Below, in pieces: positions 1 through 6,777 of a stretch of DNA of 8,902 bases. The notes under the pieces are model-generated. The model did not search any database. It was not told the origin of the DNA and was given only the letters and a program-made list of their open reading frames with translations. How positions within the stretch are numbered: position 1 is the first letter of the stretch; each line of letters opens with the position of its first letter. The stretch is taken from positions 1 to 8,902 of the forward strand of contig JBGUPJ010000032.1 of assembly GCA_045130235.1 (NCBI GenBank), in the 5' to 3' direction. The position numbers and the translations under genes were made by a program. Origin of the DNA: UBA1756 sp045130235 (lineage in GTDB: Bacteria > Bacteroidota > Bacteroidia > Bacteroidales > WCHB1-69).

Positions 1-154
1 GGAAGCCGATCCATACGGTGTCGTAGTCGGCAATGTTCTCGCACTTGCCCTGGATGGCGGGACGCGAGCTCTTGTCTTTCATCTCCAACGTGGAACGCGA
101 GTTTTTGTCGCGCCAGTTGAGATTTGTGACGGCAAAAGTACAATTTATTTCCAT
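1..154 (-). pseudogene. 5'-truncated flavodoxin fragment, runs off left edge
   Basis: The minus strand reads an open frame from an ATG at 154 to the window edge (51 codons). From about the tenth residue it matches the middle of short-chain bacterial flavodoxins: NLNWRDKNSRSTLEMKDKSS, then RPAIQGKCENIADYDTVWIG, which precedes the PIWW segment in this family. The N-terminal 40 or so residues, including the FMN phosphate-binding loop (YFSATGTT-like), are absent. Only about 80 bases separate the homology from the cysH stop, so there is no room for them. A promoter-like sequence stands in their place and would start transcription downstream of the ATG at 154, leaving the in-frame ATG at 82 as the first on the transcript. 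I read it as a deletion or rearrangement remnant that could not bind FMN normally. An assembly join is possible. The family call is firm; the pseudogene call is inference because the 3' part is outside the window. Confidence 0.65.
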
Positions 155-164
155 ACCGCACAAA
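133..164 (-). promoter_or_regulatory. Bacteroidota-type promoter upstream of the flavodoxin remnant
   Basis: On the minus strand TTTG (164-161) is followed after exactly 20 bases by TACTTTTG (140-133). This fits the Bacteroides sigma consensus TTTG-N19-21-TAnnTTTG fully. The expected transcription start is near 125-128, inside the frame of the flavodoxin fragment. It may be the original flavodoxin promoter, brought next to mid-gene sequence by loss of the 5' coding part. Confidence 0.55.
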
Positions 165-170
165 TTGTGC
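158..170. promoter_or_regulatory. 13-bp palindrome over the minus-33 box
   Basis: The sequence GCACAA-A-TTGTGC (plus strand) is a perfect 6-base inverted repeat around one central base. It covers the TTTG minus-33 element of the promoter at 133-164. A one-base loop and the absence of a following T-run argue against a terminator, so an operator for a dimeric regulator is the better reading. The regulator is unknown. Confidence 0.35.
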
Positions 171-216
171 CGAAATGTACGTCGGGCAAAGGCTCAGATG
201 ATGACAACCAACTTTT

Positions 217-933
217 TCATTTCTTGCGATGCAAGCCACACTCGCGGTGCTCAGGCGATTCCCACCACCAACGGCCGGCACGGATATCCTCGCCTGGCTT
301 CACCGCCCGCGTGCAGGGCTCGCAACCGATGCTGGGATAACCATTGTTGTGTAACTTATTGTAAGGCACATGGTTGTTTTTGATATATTCCCATACCTGC
401 GCTTCCGTCCAGTCAATCAGCGGGTTGATTTTCAGTAGCTGGTGAGTCTCGTCCCACTCAATCCTTTTCATTTCCTTGCGCGTGACTGACTGCTCCTTTC
501 GCAAGCCGCAAATCCATGCATCAAGGGTTTTGAATGCGCGGTGCAACGGCTCCAACTTGCGAACTTCACAACAGGCGTGCCGTTTTTCTATGCTTTCGTA
601 AAAAGGATTGACACCCAATTCTTTGACAAACTTTTGCAGGGCTTCAGTCTGCGGACAAAACACTTCCATTTTAACATTATAATGCAGATTTGTCTTGTCT
701 ATCAACTGATAGGTCTCGGGAAACAAACGTCCCGTGTCTAACGTGAAGATTCTTGCTTTGTGGTTGATTTTCAGTATTATATCGGTCAGAGTCTGGTCTT
801 CGATGCTTAAACTGGAAGACAAAGCGATACGATCACCATACATCTCCAAAAAAAATCCAAGCATAATCTCTGGCTCTGCTTTCTCAAACCTCTGATTCAA
901 TTCTTCAATATCTTTCACACAGTATTTATCCAT
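217..933 (-). CDS. cysH: assimilatory adenylyl-sulfate (APS) reductase, 4Fe-4S type
   Basis: This 238-residue cytoplasmic enzyme reduces adenylyl sulfate to sulfite and AMP, with thioredoxin or glutaredoxin as donor in the known family. Visible features are the nucleotide-binding region SSSLSIEDQ (about 39-47), TLDTGRLFPETY (about 64-75) and GLRKEQSVTR (about 143-152). A Cys-Cys pair (121/122) and a CEPC motif (204/207) are the four cluster ligands that separate APS reductases from cluster-free PAPS reductases. The catalytic Cys (232) sits in the ECGLH tail. The open frame extends three codons upstream to a TTG, but the ATG at 933 (MDKYCVKD) is the better start and lies 19 bases after cysN. 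It is the last gene of the row. The window shows no APS kinase (cysC), in keeping with direct APS reduction. Sulfite reductase is not present here. Very likely correct. Confidence 0.93.
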   Translation of the reverse strand: MDKYCVKDIEELNQRFEKAEPEIMLGFFLEMYGDRIALSSSLSIEDQTLTDIILKINHKARIFTLDTGRLFPETYQLIDKTNLHYNVKMEVFCPQTEALQKFVKELGVNPFYESIEKRHACCEVRKLEPLHRAFKTLDAWICGLRKEQSVTRKEMKRIEWDETHQLLKINPLIDWTEAQVWEYIKNNHVPYNKLHNNGYPSIGCEPCTRAVKPGEDIRAGRWWWESPEHRECGLHRKK

Positions 934-952
934 GACTTTCAATTTTTAACTC

Positions 953-2239
953 TTAACTTTCAAAAGTTACCATTCCTGCGCCGACGGTCTCGAAACTGTC
1001 AGGGTCAATGAAGATGAGGGAGCCGGTAATGCGGTTACTGGCATAGTCGTCCACCACCATGGATTGGGAAGTCTTAACATTAATGACAGCTATGTCATTC
1101 ATTTTCAGAGAAGAAACGTTTTCTACCTTCTCCAATGTGTTGACATCCATCTTGTAGTCCACCGACTGGACCATGCCAACGGTTTCCGCCACAGCAGTGC
1201 GGATGATATAGCGTTTGCGCAGCTGCATTTCCGTCTCGTTAAACCAACAGCAGCGCATTTTCAACTGCTGCGTGACGACAGGCTGTTGGACATCAGCAGG
1301 CACCATCATGTCGCCACGACTGATGTCTATGTCGTCGTTGAGCAGCACTGACACAGACTCCGGTGTATAGGCAACTTCAAACTCTTTGTCAGCCTGCATG
1401 ATGGATTTTACAGTGCTTTCCAATCCAGAAGGGAGCACCCTTATGCGGTCTCCCACCCGCAGCACGCCGCTCGCCATGCGTCCGGCGTAGGCGCGGAAAT
1501 CGGGGAATTTGTCAGAGATAGGACGGATGACGTATTGCACCGGTAGCCGCATAGGTTGTGCGGAATCGCCCATTTTGTGGTCGATGGATACCGTTTCCAA
1601 CAGGTGCATCAGCGTACCATCGGTATACCATGGCATATTGACGGATTCTGTCACCACGTTGTCACCGTGCTTGGCCGAAATGGGAATGAACCGCAACTTT
1701 GCACGGATGCCGATAGTATCGGCCATCTTTTTGTAATTATGGCAAATGTCATCGAAAACATTCTTACTGAAATCCACCAAGTCCATCTTGTTGACACACA
1801 CGGTGATGAATGGGATTCCGAGCAGTGAGGCAATGTAGGAGTGCCGTACCGTCTGTTCCACTACGCCGTTGCGGGCATCAATGAGGATGATGGCGAGGTC
1901 GGCAGTAGAGGCTCCTGTCACCATATTGCGGGTGTACTGCACGTGGCCGGGCGTGTCGGCGATGATGAACTTTCGTTTCGGAGTGGCGAAATAGCGGTAG
2001 GCCACATCGATGGTGATGCCTTGCTCGCGCTCAGCTCGTAGTCCGTCGGTGAGCAGTGCGAGGTTCACCTCCTCGTTACCCCGGCTCCGGGAGGCCGCCT
2101 CCACCGCCTCCAACTGATCCTCGAAAATCGACTTGCTGTCGTACAATAATCTTCCGATGAGCGTGCTTTTGCCATCGTCCACGCTGCCCGCCGTCGTGAA
2201 GCGCAGCAGCTCCATGTCTAAATATCCGTTGGTCTCCAT
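953..2239 (-). CDS. cysN: sulfate adenylyltransferase subunit 1 (GTPase)
   Basis: CysN is the GTP-hydrolysing subunit that drives the CysD-catalysed formation of APS from sulfate and ATP in the cytoplasm. The 428-residue product is an EF-Tu-like GTPase: G1 loop GSVDDGKST (18-26), switch region EQGITIDVAYRYF (about 72-84), G3 DTPGH (95-99) and G4 NKMD (150-153), followed by beta-barrel domains II and III ending near DPDSFETVGAG. It ends without the C-terminal APS kinase domain found in CysNC fusions, so it is CysN only. It is somewhat shorter than many CysN proteins (about 470 residues), but no domain is visibly missing. The ATG at 2239 lies 9 bases after cysD, so the two subunits are almost certainly cotranscribed and probably translationally linked. 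Confidence 0.95.
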   Translation of the reverse strand: METNGYLDMELLRFTTAGSVDDGKSTLIGRLLYDSKSIFEDQLEAVEAASRSRGNEEVNLALLTDGLRAEREQGITIDVAYRYFATPKRKFIIADTPGHVQYTRNMVTGASTADLAIILIDARNGVVEQTVRHSYIASLLGIPFITVCVNKMDLVDFSKNVFDDICHNYKKMADTIGIRAKLRFIPISAKHGDNVVTESVNMPWYTDGTLMHLLETVSIDHKMGDSAQPMRLPVQYVIRPISDKFPDFRAYAGRMASGVLRVGDRIRVLPSGLESTVKSIMQADKEFEVAYTPESVSVLLNDDIDISRGDMMVPADVQQPVVTQQLKMRCCWFNETEMQLRKRYIIRTAVAETVGMVQSVDYKMDVNTLEKVENVSSLKMNDIAVINVKTSQSMVVDDYASNRITGSLIFIDPDSFETVGAGMVTFES

Positions 2240-2248
2240 ATGAATTTT

Positions 2249-3148
2249 CTAAAAGTATCCTTCTTTTTTACGGTCCTCCATAGCGGTTTCGCTACGCTTG
2301 TCGTCGGCGCGGCCGCCCCGCTCAGTGATGCGGGTGGCGGCAATTTCGCGGATGATGTCCTCCAAGTTGTTGGCTTCGGAGATGGTGAGTCCTGTGCAGG
2401 TGATGTCGCCGATGGTTCGGCAGCGCACACGGCGGGTCTCCACTACCTCGGTGGGTTTGAGCGTCATGCAGGGTTCGGCGGCAAGCCATTGCCCGTCACG
2501 CAGGAAGCACTTGCGCTCGTGCGTGAAATAGAGCGACGGCAGCGGAATGTTCTCCAGATAGATGTACTGCCACACGTCCATTTCGGTCCAGTTGCTGATG
2601 GGGAACACGCGAAAGTGTTCACCCATGTTCTTGCGGCCGTTGAAGATGTTCCACAACTCGGGCCGCTGGTTCTTGGGATTCCACTGCCCGAACTCATCAC
2701 GGTGCGAAAAAAACCGCTCCTTGGCACGAGCTTTCTCCTCGTCACGTCGCGCCCCACCGATGCAGGCATCGAATTTGTATTTCTCGATAGTATCCAACAA
2801 TGTAGTGGTTTGCAGTCGGTTACGGCTGGCATTATAGCCTTTTTCCTCCTTCACGCGCCCTGTGTCTATACTTTCCTGCACAGAGCCGACAATCAGCTGC
2901 GCACCCAACTTCTCCACTAACGCATCGCGGTAGTCAAGGGTTTCTTGGAAATTATGCCCAGTATCAATGTGCAGCAGCGGGAACGGTATTTTGGTGGGAT
3001 AAAATGCCTTGTAGGCCAAATAGGTGACCACGATGGAGTCCTTGCCGCCGGAAAACAGGATGGCCGGCCGCTCGAACTGCGCCGCCACCTCACGAAGCAC
3101 GTAGATGGACTCTGATTCTAATTCTTTTAAATGGGTGAGTTTGTACAT
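2249..3148 (-). CDS. cysD: sulfate adenylyltransferase subunit 2
   Basis: CysD is the catalytic ATP sulfurylase subunit and forms APS from sulfate and ATP together with CysN. The 299-residue protein has the PP-loop ATP-binding motif SGGKDS (33-38), the HIDTGHNFQE segment, GGARRDEEKARAKER and the NWTEMDVWQYI region. It ends in the basic family tail with ERGGRADDKRS and a final KKEGYF. Length is normal. The start MYKLTHLKELESE is typical of the family. The gene begins 49 bases after the pstB stop, on the same strand. That gap has no TAnnTTTG box and no strong terminator, so I infer read-through from the transporter genes. Confidence 0.96.
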   Translation of the reverse strand: MYKLTHLKELESESIYVLREVAAQFERPAILFSGGKDSIVVTYLAYKAFYPTKIPFPLLHIDTGHNFQETLDYRDALVEKLGAQLIVGSVQESIDTGRVKEEKGYNASRNRLQTTTLLDTIEKYKFDACIGGARRDEEKARAKERFFSHRDEFGQWNPKNQRPELWNIFNGRKNMGEHFRVFPISNWTEMDVWQYIYLENIPLPSLYFTHERKCFLRDGQWLAAEPCMTLKPTEVVETRRVRCRTIGDITCTGLTISEANNLEDIIREIAATRITERGGRADDKRSETAMEDRKKEGYF

Positions 3149-3177
3149 TATTATAATTTAGAATTTAGGGTAATGGT

Positions 3178-3206
3178 ATCGTCAGTTATGTTCAGTTTTA
3201 ACTGAA
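3178..3206. repeat. palindrome and tandem repeat at the pstB-cysD junction
   Basis: TTCAGTT-TT-AACTGAA (3191-3206) is a perfect 7-base inverted repeat with a 2-base loop that includes the pstB stop codon. Beside it ATCGTCAGTT (3178-3187) and ATGTTCAGTT (3188-3197) form a 10-base tandem repeat with 8 identities. The stem is AT-rich, the loop is very tight and no T-run follows on the minus strand, so an efficient terminator is unlikely. It could be a weak attenuating or processing hairpin, or chance. Confidence 0.3.
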
Positions 3207-3947
3207 AGCTCCGGAAAGATATTTTTGGGTGAGTTCCTGTTGTGGGTGTTGGAAGAGTTGCTCCGCCGGCCCCGACTCTATGATTTCGCCGAGATACATA
3301 AACACCACATTGTCGGCGATGCGAAGGGCCTGCCGCAGAGTGTGAGTAACCATAATGATGGTGTATTGTTCCTTGAGTTTCACGAAAAGATCCTCCACGA
3401 TTTTGGCAGAAATGGGGTCGAGGGCGCTGGTCGCTTCATCTGCCAAGATGTACTCGGGTTGAACCGCCAAGGAGCGGGCGAGGCACAGCCGCTGCTGCTG
3501 ACCGATGGACAAGCGTGCGGCAGGGGTGTGGATGCGCCCTTTGATTTCGTCCAACAATCCTACCGCCCGCAAGTTCTGCCGTACATGGTAGATCAACTCC
3601 CGCCGTTTTTTGAACATTTTATTGATGCGGCAGCCGTACGCCACGTTGTCGAAAATGGACATCGGCAGGGGGCAGGGGCGTTGGCTCACCAAACCGATGG
3701 AGCGTCGCAATTCCGTTACTTCCGCACCACTGCTGATAATATCGTGCCCGTTGACCAACACCTGCCCGTCCATTTTTACACCGTCAACAGTGTCTATCAG
3801 TCGGTTGAGGGTGCGCAGAAGCGTGGACTTCCCACAACCTGATGGTCCGATGATGCAGGTGATTTGCTTGTCGGGAAATGAGACATTCACATTTTTCAGG
3901 ATGTGATTTTCCTTGATGTAGATGTTCAGTTTTTCTATTTCTATCAT
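3198..3947 (-). CDS. pstB: phosphate-type ABC importer, ATP-binding protein PstB
   Basis: This 249-residue ABC ATPase powers the PstC/PstA channel from the cytoplasmic face. Visible are Walker A GPSGCGKST (34-42), Q-loop Gln89 in LVSQRPCPLP, the signature region LSIGQQQRLCLARSL (146-160), Walker B YILADE (166-171), SALDPIS (174-180) and the switch His202 in VTHTLRQA. The RLIDTVDGVKMDGQV and FDNVAYGCRI segments are characteristic of PstB. Two departures stand out: the signature is LSIGQ where LSGGQ is canonical, and DEAT replaces DEPT after Walker B. The catalytic Glu and the second signature Gly are kept, so it is probably active. The ATG overlaps the pstA stop by 4 bases, indicating translational coupling. 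No phoU follows; cysD is next. Confidence 0.93.
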   Translation of the reverse strand: MIEIEKLNIYIKENHILKNVNVSFPDKQITCIIGPSGCGKSTLLRTLNRLIDTVDGVKMDGQVLVNGHDIISSGAEVTELRRSIGLVSQRPCPLPMSIFDNVAYGCRINKMFKKRRELIYHVRQNLRAVGLLDEIKGRIHTPAARLSIGQQQRLCLARSLAVQPEYILADEATSALDPISAKIVEDLFVKLKEQYTIIMVTHTLRQALRIADNVVFMYLGEIIESGPAEQLFQHPQQELTQKYLSGAFS

Positions 3948-4798
3948 ATCTTATTTTTGGAAAACTTGTTGGTAATGAATCGCCCTGATATGCTGAGTAT
4001 AAGTACGATGACTGTGAGCACGAGAGCGGCGGCGTAGGCTCGGTCAACCACTTCGGGAATGGGACTTTGCAATTGGAAGAATACTGCCAGGGGCAGGGTG
4101 GCGGCGGGTTGTGAGAGAGAGGTGGGAATGCTGTCGGTGTAGCCGGCAGTGAACATCACGCTGGCAGCGTCGCCGATGGCCCGTCCGATGGAAAGCAAGG
4201 TAGCGGTTGCTATGCCCGGTGCTATCTGTCGGAGCACCACCTTCAGTGTTTCCCAGCGAGTGGCTCCCAAGGAGAAAGTGGCCTCCAGAATGTCACGTGG
4301 GAAGTTGCGGGTGGCCTCGTCCATCGTGCGGATGAAAATCGGAATGATGAGCAGTGTGATGACAATGATACCTCCTAACAAAGAGGTGCGCAGTCCGAAG
4401 AATATCATAATGGTAAAGCCAAAGGCACCATAAACAATAGAGGGAACCCCAAACAGCACATCAAAGGCCATACGTGCAACATAGGCTAATTTTGAACTCT
4501 TTTTTAAATAAACGTTGAGGAAGAAAACTACAGGAATGGAGACCAGCAGTCCCAACAGCGTGGATGCCCCCACAATGTACAGCGAACCCACGATGGCATT
4601 CAGAAAACCACCCTCCTTGCCGATGTAAAAACCACCTCCTGGCAAACTGCTTACCATCTCCCAGCTCATGGCCTTCATTCCCCGAGAAAACACAGTCCAT
4701 ATTACACTGATGACTAAGCCGAAAACTATAGCCATCGACAGCCACATGAATCCTTTAGCTATGATTTCATGAATTTTTTTTCTATGGGATAATTGCAT
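3944..4798 (-). CDS. pstA: phosphate-type ABC importer, permease PstA
   Basis: PstA is one of two inner-membrane permeases forming the translocation path. The 284-residue protein has about six hydrophobic helices: roughly 17-37, 67-95, 110-135, 140-157, 195-218 and 255-271. The EAA-type coupling loop that contacts PstB spans about 172-210 (EATFSLGATRWETLKVVLRQ, then GRAIGDAA). The DVLFGVPSIVYGAFG segment (113-127) is typical of Pst permeases. The ATG at 4798 is 46 bases after the pstC stop, and the stop shares ATGA with the pstB start. Assigned as PstA rather than PstC from its position next to pstB and its GRAIGDAASVMFTAG segment. Substrate cannot be decided from the permease alone. Confidence 0.92.
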   Translation of the reverse strand: MQLSHRKKIHEIIAKGFMWLSMAIVFGLVISVIWTVFSRGMKAMSWEMVSSLPGGGFYIGKEGGFLNAIVGSLYIVGASTLLGLLVSIPVVFFLNVYLKKSSKLAYVARMAFDVLFGVPSIVYGAFGFTIMIFFGLRTSLLGGIIVITLLIIPIFIRTMDEATRNFPRDILEATFSLGATRWETLKVVLRQIAPGIATATLLSIGRAIGDAASVMFTAGYTDSIPTSLSQPAATLPLAVFFQLQSPIPEVVDRAYAAALVLTVIVLILSISGRFITNKFSKNKI

Positions 4799-4844
4799 GA
4801 TGATAATGATTACTGATCAAATGGGGCATTTATACTTTCCGCCT

Positions 4845-5735
4845 TTAACTTTTCTTTTCTAACCGATACAAAACGATTCTTGATAAGAAATTGAATATCA
4901 ATACAACTACAAACAAAATCAATGCGGCGAACATCAGGGCGGACTCATACAACGGCATGGAAAGCATCTCTCCATAGTTGTTGGCGATGAGGGCGGGAAT
5001 CGGATAGCTTGCATCCAACAGACCAGACGGCACCCCGATGACACAGCCACACACCATCAGTACAGCAATAGTTTCACCCATGGCACGCGAAGTGGCCAGC
5101 ACAGTGGAGGCGATGATGCCGGGAAGTGTCTGCCGCAACACCACTTTCCTGGTGGTTTGCCAGCGGGTGGCTCCGAGCGACAGCGAAGCCTCCCGGAATT
5201 CCCTTGGAACGCTGGAGAAAATTTCTATGAATAAACTGACCAGCAAAGGTATCACCATCACACCCAGCACAATGCCGGCAGCCAGCACCGTGTATCCGGT
5301 CGAGAATTCCACAAAGTGTGGAGCCACCCACTGCGAAATCCACGGTACAATCACCAGAACACCCCACACTCCATAAATCACCGACGGCAGCCCCGCCAAA
5401 ATGTCTAATGCTGGAAACACAAACTTCTTGACCGCAGGTTTGGCATACTCGGTCAGGTAAATGGCTGTTAACAAAGACACTGGCAATGCAAGCACAATGG
5501 CCACCATCGTGACCCACAGTGTACCTGCAATAAACGGGAAAAAACCGAACTCCCCTTTCATGGGCTTCCACTCCGAAGCGGTGAGTAGCGACCATACAGA
5601 CTTCCCATCCAGCACCGGCGCGGATTTCAAGTACAGCCCTACAAACATCACCACAACAAAAAGGATCGAGACAATGGTCAACGAAAACATGACCACTTGG
5701 GCCGTTTTATCTTTAATGATTCGTGATTTCTGCAT
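4845..5735 (-). CDS. pstC: phosphate-type ABC importer, permease PstC
   Basis: PstC is the partner permease of PstA in the inner membrane. The 296-residue protein has hydrophobic helices at about 13-36, 67-95, 107-131, 147-172, 205-229 and 264-287. A periplasmic stretch after helix 1 contains the family motif EWKPMKGEFGFFPFIAGTLW (55-74). The EAA loop runs from about 182 (EASLSLGATRWQTTRKVVLR) to GRAMGE-like SRAMGETIAVLMVCG (216-230). Length and motifs are normal for PstC. The ATG at 5735 lies 37 bases after the pstS stop. No promoter box is visible in that gap, consistent with one transcript. Confidence 0.93.
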   Translation of the reverse strand: MQKSRIIKDKTAQVVMFSLTIVSILFVVVMFVGLYLKSAPVLDGKSVWSLLTASEWKPMKGEFGFFPFIAGTLWVTMVAIVLALPVSLLTAIYLTEYAKPAVKKFVFPALDILAGLPSVIYGVWGVLVIVPWISQWVAPHFVEFSTGYTVLAAGIVLGVMVIPLLVSLFIEIFSSVPREFREASLSLGATRWQTTRKVVLRQTLPGIIASTVLATSRAMGETIAVLMVCGCVIGVPSGLLDASYPIPALIANNYGEMLSMPLYESALMFAALILFVVVLIFNFLSRIVLYRLEKKS

Positions 5736-5772
5736 GGCTATTACATCTTGTTTCTTCGAGACAGCTCAAGCA

Positions 5773-6738
5773 TTATTTTACCTTTAATTGATCACGTCCT
5801 TTCTGCAATTTCTCCTCGCTCAGGCCGATATAGCCGGCTGGTACATTCTGTTTCTGTCCTTCATTCAGCACATATTCAAGGAAAGCAACAACAGCCGGAT
5901 TGATGGGTGTTCCATGGCTCACCATATAAAGGTCACGGGCGGGAGGTGAAGGATACTTCCCGGCTGCTACAGCGGCAATGAAATCATCTTTTGTGTCGTA
6001 AAAAAACTCGTCTGCGTCAATGGTACTGTCGTTATTGGCATCCACGGGGCAAACCAGCAGCCCCTGGTTCGGTTTGCGCGATTTTTCATCGTAGGCATAG
6101 CCGATGTTGTTCAATCCAATGCCTAATTTGTCGGCTTGGATCGCTGAGGCAAGTCCCGGATCCCCAAAGACGGCGGTCCCCAATAAATCCTCTTGTTTTT
6201 TCCCCATCCAAAGCGCGAAAGTCTCGGCTGCACCGCATGCATCCGAACGGGTGTAAACGTGTATCGGGGTATCGTTGGAGGTGCCAAGTACCTGTCCCCA
6301 TTTTGTGTACTCTCCTGTAATCCAAATCTTTGTGGCTGCTTCCTGAGAAATACCGTGCGCTATAATCTGCTGGGCTAACGGGTTGTTGGCATTGATGGTG
6401 ATAACCACTGCATCCTTGGCAACGGCGAACGGCAGCGCACCTTTTGCTAATTCGGGTTCGTACACTTCGCGTGACACCATACCGAGATCCACCACATCGG
6501 CTAATACGTCGGTCATTCCCTTGCCGGCGCCGCCTGCCGACAAATCAATATGAATGTCGGGATGAAGTTGCTGGAACTCTTCCACCCACTTCACCGCCAA
6601 CGGATACAGCGCAAAAGCACCCGATATTGTAATGTTCTTGGAATCCTCTTTTTGAGACTTTCCACCTCCACACGACACAAACGAAACTGCAACGCATAAA
6701 GCTACTACAATAACAAAAAAACTCCTTATCTTTTTCAT
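5773..6738 (-). CDS. pstS: PstS-like periplasmic oxyanion-binding lipoprotein with EF-hand-like loop
   Basis: This is the substrate-binding protein for the PstCAB importer. The ATG at 6738 (MKKIRSFF) gives 321 residues; two codons upstream lies only a TTG. A signal peptide ends in FVSC with Cys23 as the lipidated residue, so it is probably anchored facing the periplasm. The ligand-binding fold is suggested by SGAFALYPLAVKWVEEF (39-55), SAGGAGKG (67-74) and DLGMVSRE (84-91). At the usual RSDxSGT anion loop it instead reads RSDACGAAE (164-172), so Ser and Thr are replaced by Cys and Ala. Residues 233-244 (DANNDSTIDADE) match the EF-hand loop with acidic or amide residues at 1, 3, 5, 9 and 12. 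The family assignment is sound. Phosphate is the default ligand, but the altered loop and the cys neighbours leave sulfate or another oxyanion open. Confidence 0.85.
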   Translation of the reverse strand: MKKIRSFFVIVVALCVAVSFVSCGGGKSQKEDSKNITISGAFALYPLAVKWVEEFQQLHPDIHIDLSAGGAGKGMTDVLADVVDLGMVSREVYEPELAKGALPFAVAKDAVVITINANNPLAQQIIAHGISQEAATKIWITGEYTKWGQVLGTSNDTPIHVYTRSDACGAAETFALWMGKKQEDLLGTAVFGDPGLASAIQADKLGIGLNNIGYAYDEKSRKPNQGLLVCPVDANNDSTIDADEFFYDTKDDFIAAVAAGKYPSPPARDLYMVSHGTPINPAVVAFLEYVLNEGQKQNVPAGYIGLSEEKLQKGRDQLKVK

Positions 6739-6777
6739 AAACAATTATTTAATAATTTATATTTCTACTTTACAAAC

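Noticed and set aside
158..170. The palindrome as a transcription terminator for cysH
   Set aside because: The loop would be one base and there is no T-run downstream; an operator fits better.
33..383. 116-codon open frame on the plus strand
   Set aside because: It is antisense to the flavodoxin remnant and the end of cysH, and its composition does not resemble a real protein.
934..942. TTG start three codons upstream for cysH
   Set aside because: An ATG follows at 933 and gives a normal family N-terminus, so the TTG adds nothing.
2240..2920. 226-codon open frame on the plus strand
   Set aside because: It lies opposite cysD, which is unmistakable, and shows no recognisable domain; it is a mirror of GC-rich coding sequence.
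3225..3842. 205-codon open frame on the plus strand
   Set aside because: It lies opposite pstB and has no family features of its own.
6739..6744. TTG start two codons upstream for the PstS-like protein
   Set aside because: The ATG at 6738 begins a standard MKK lipoprotein signal peptide.
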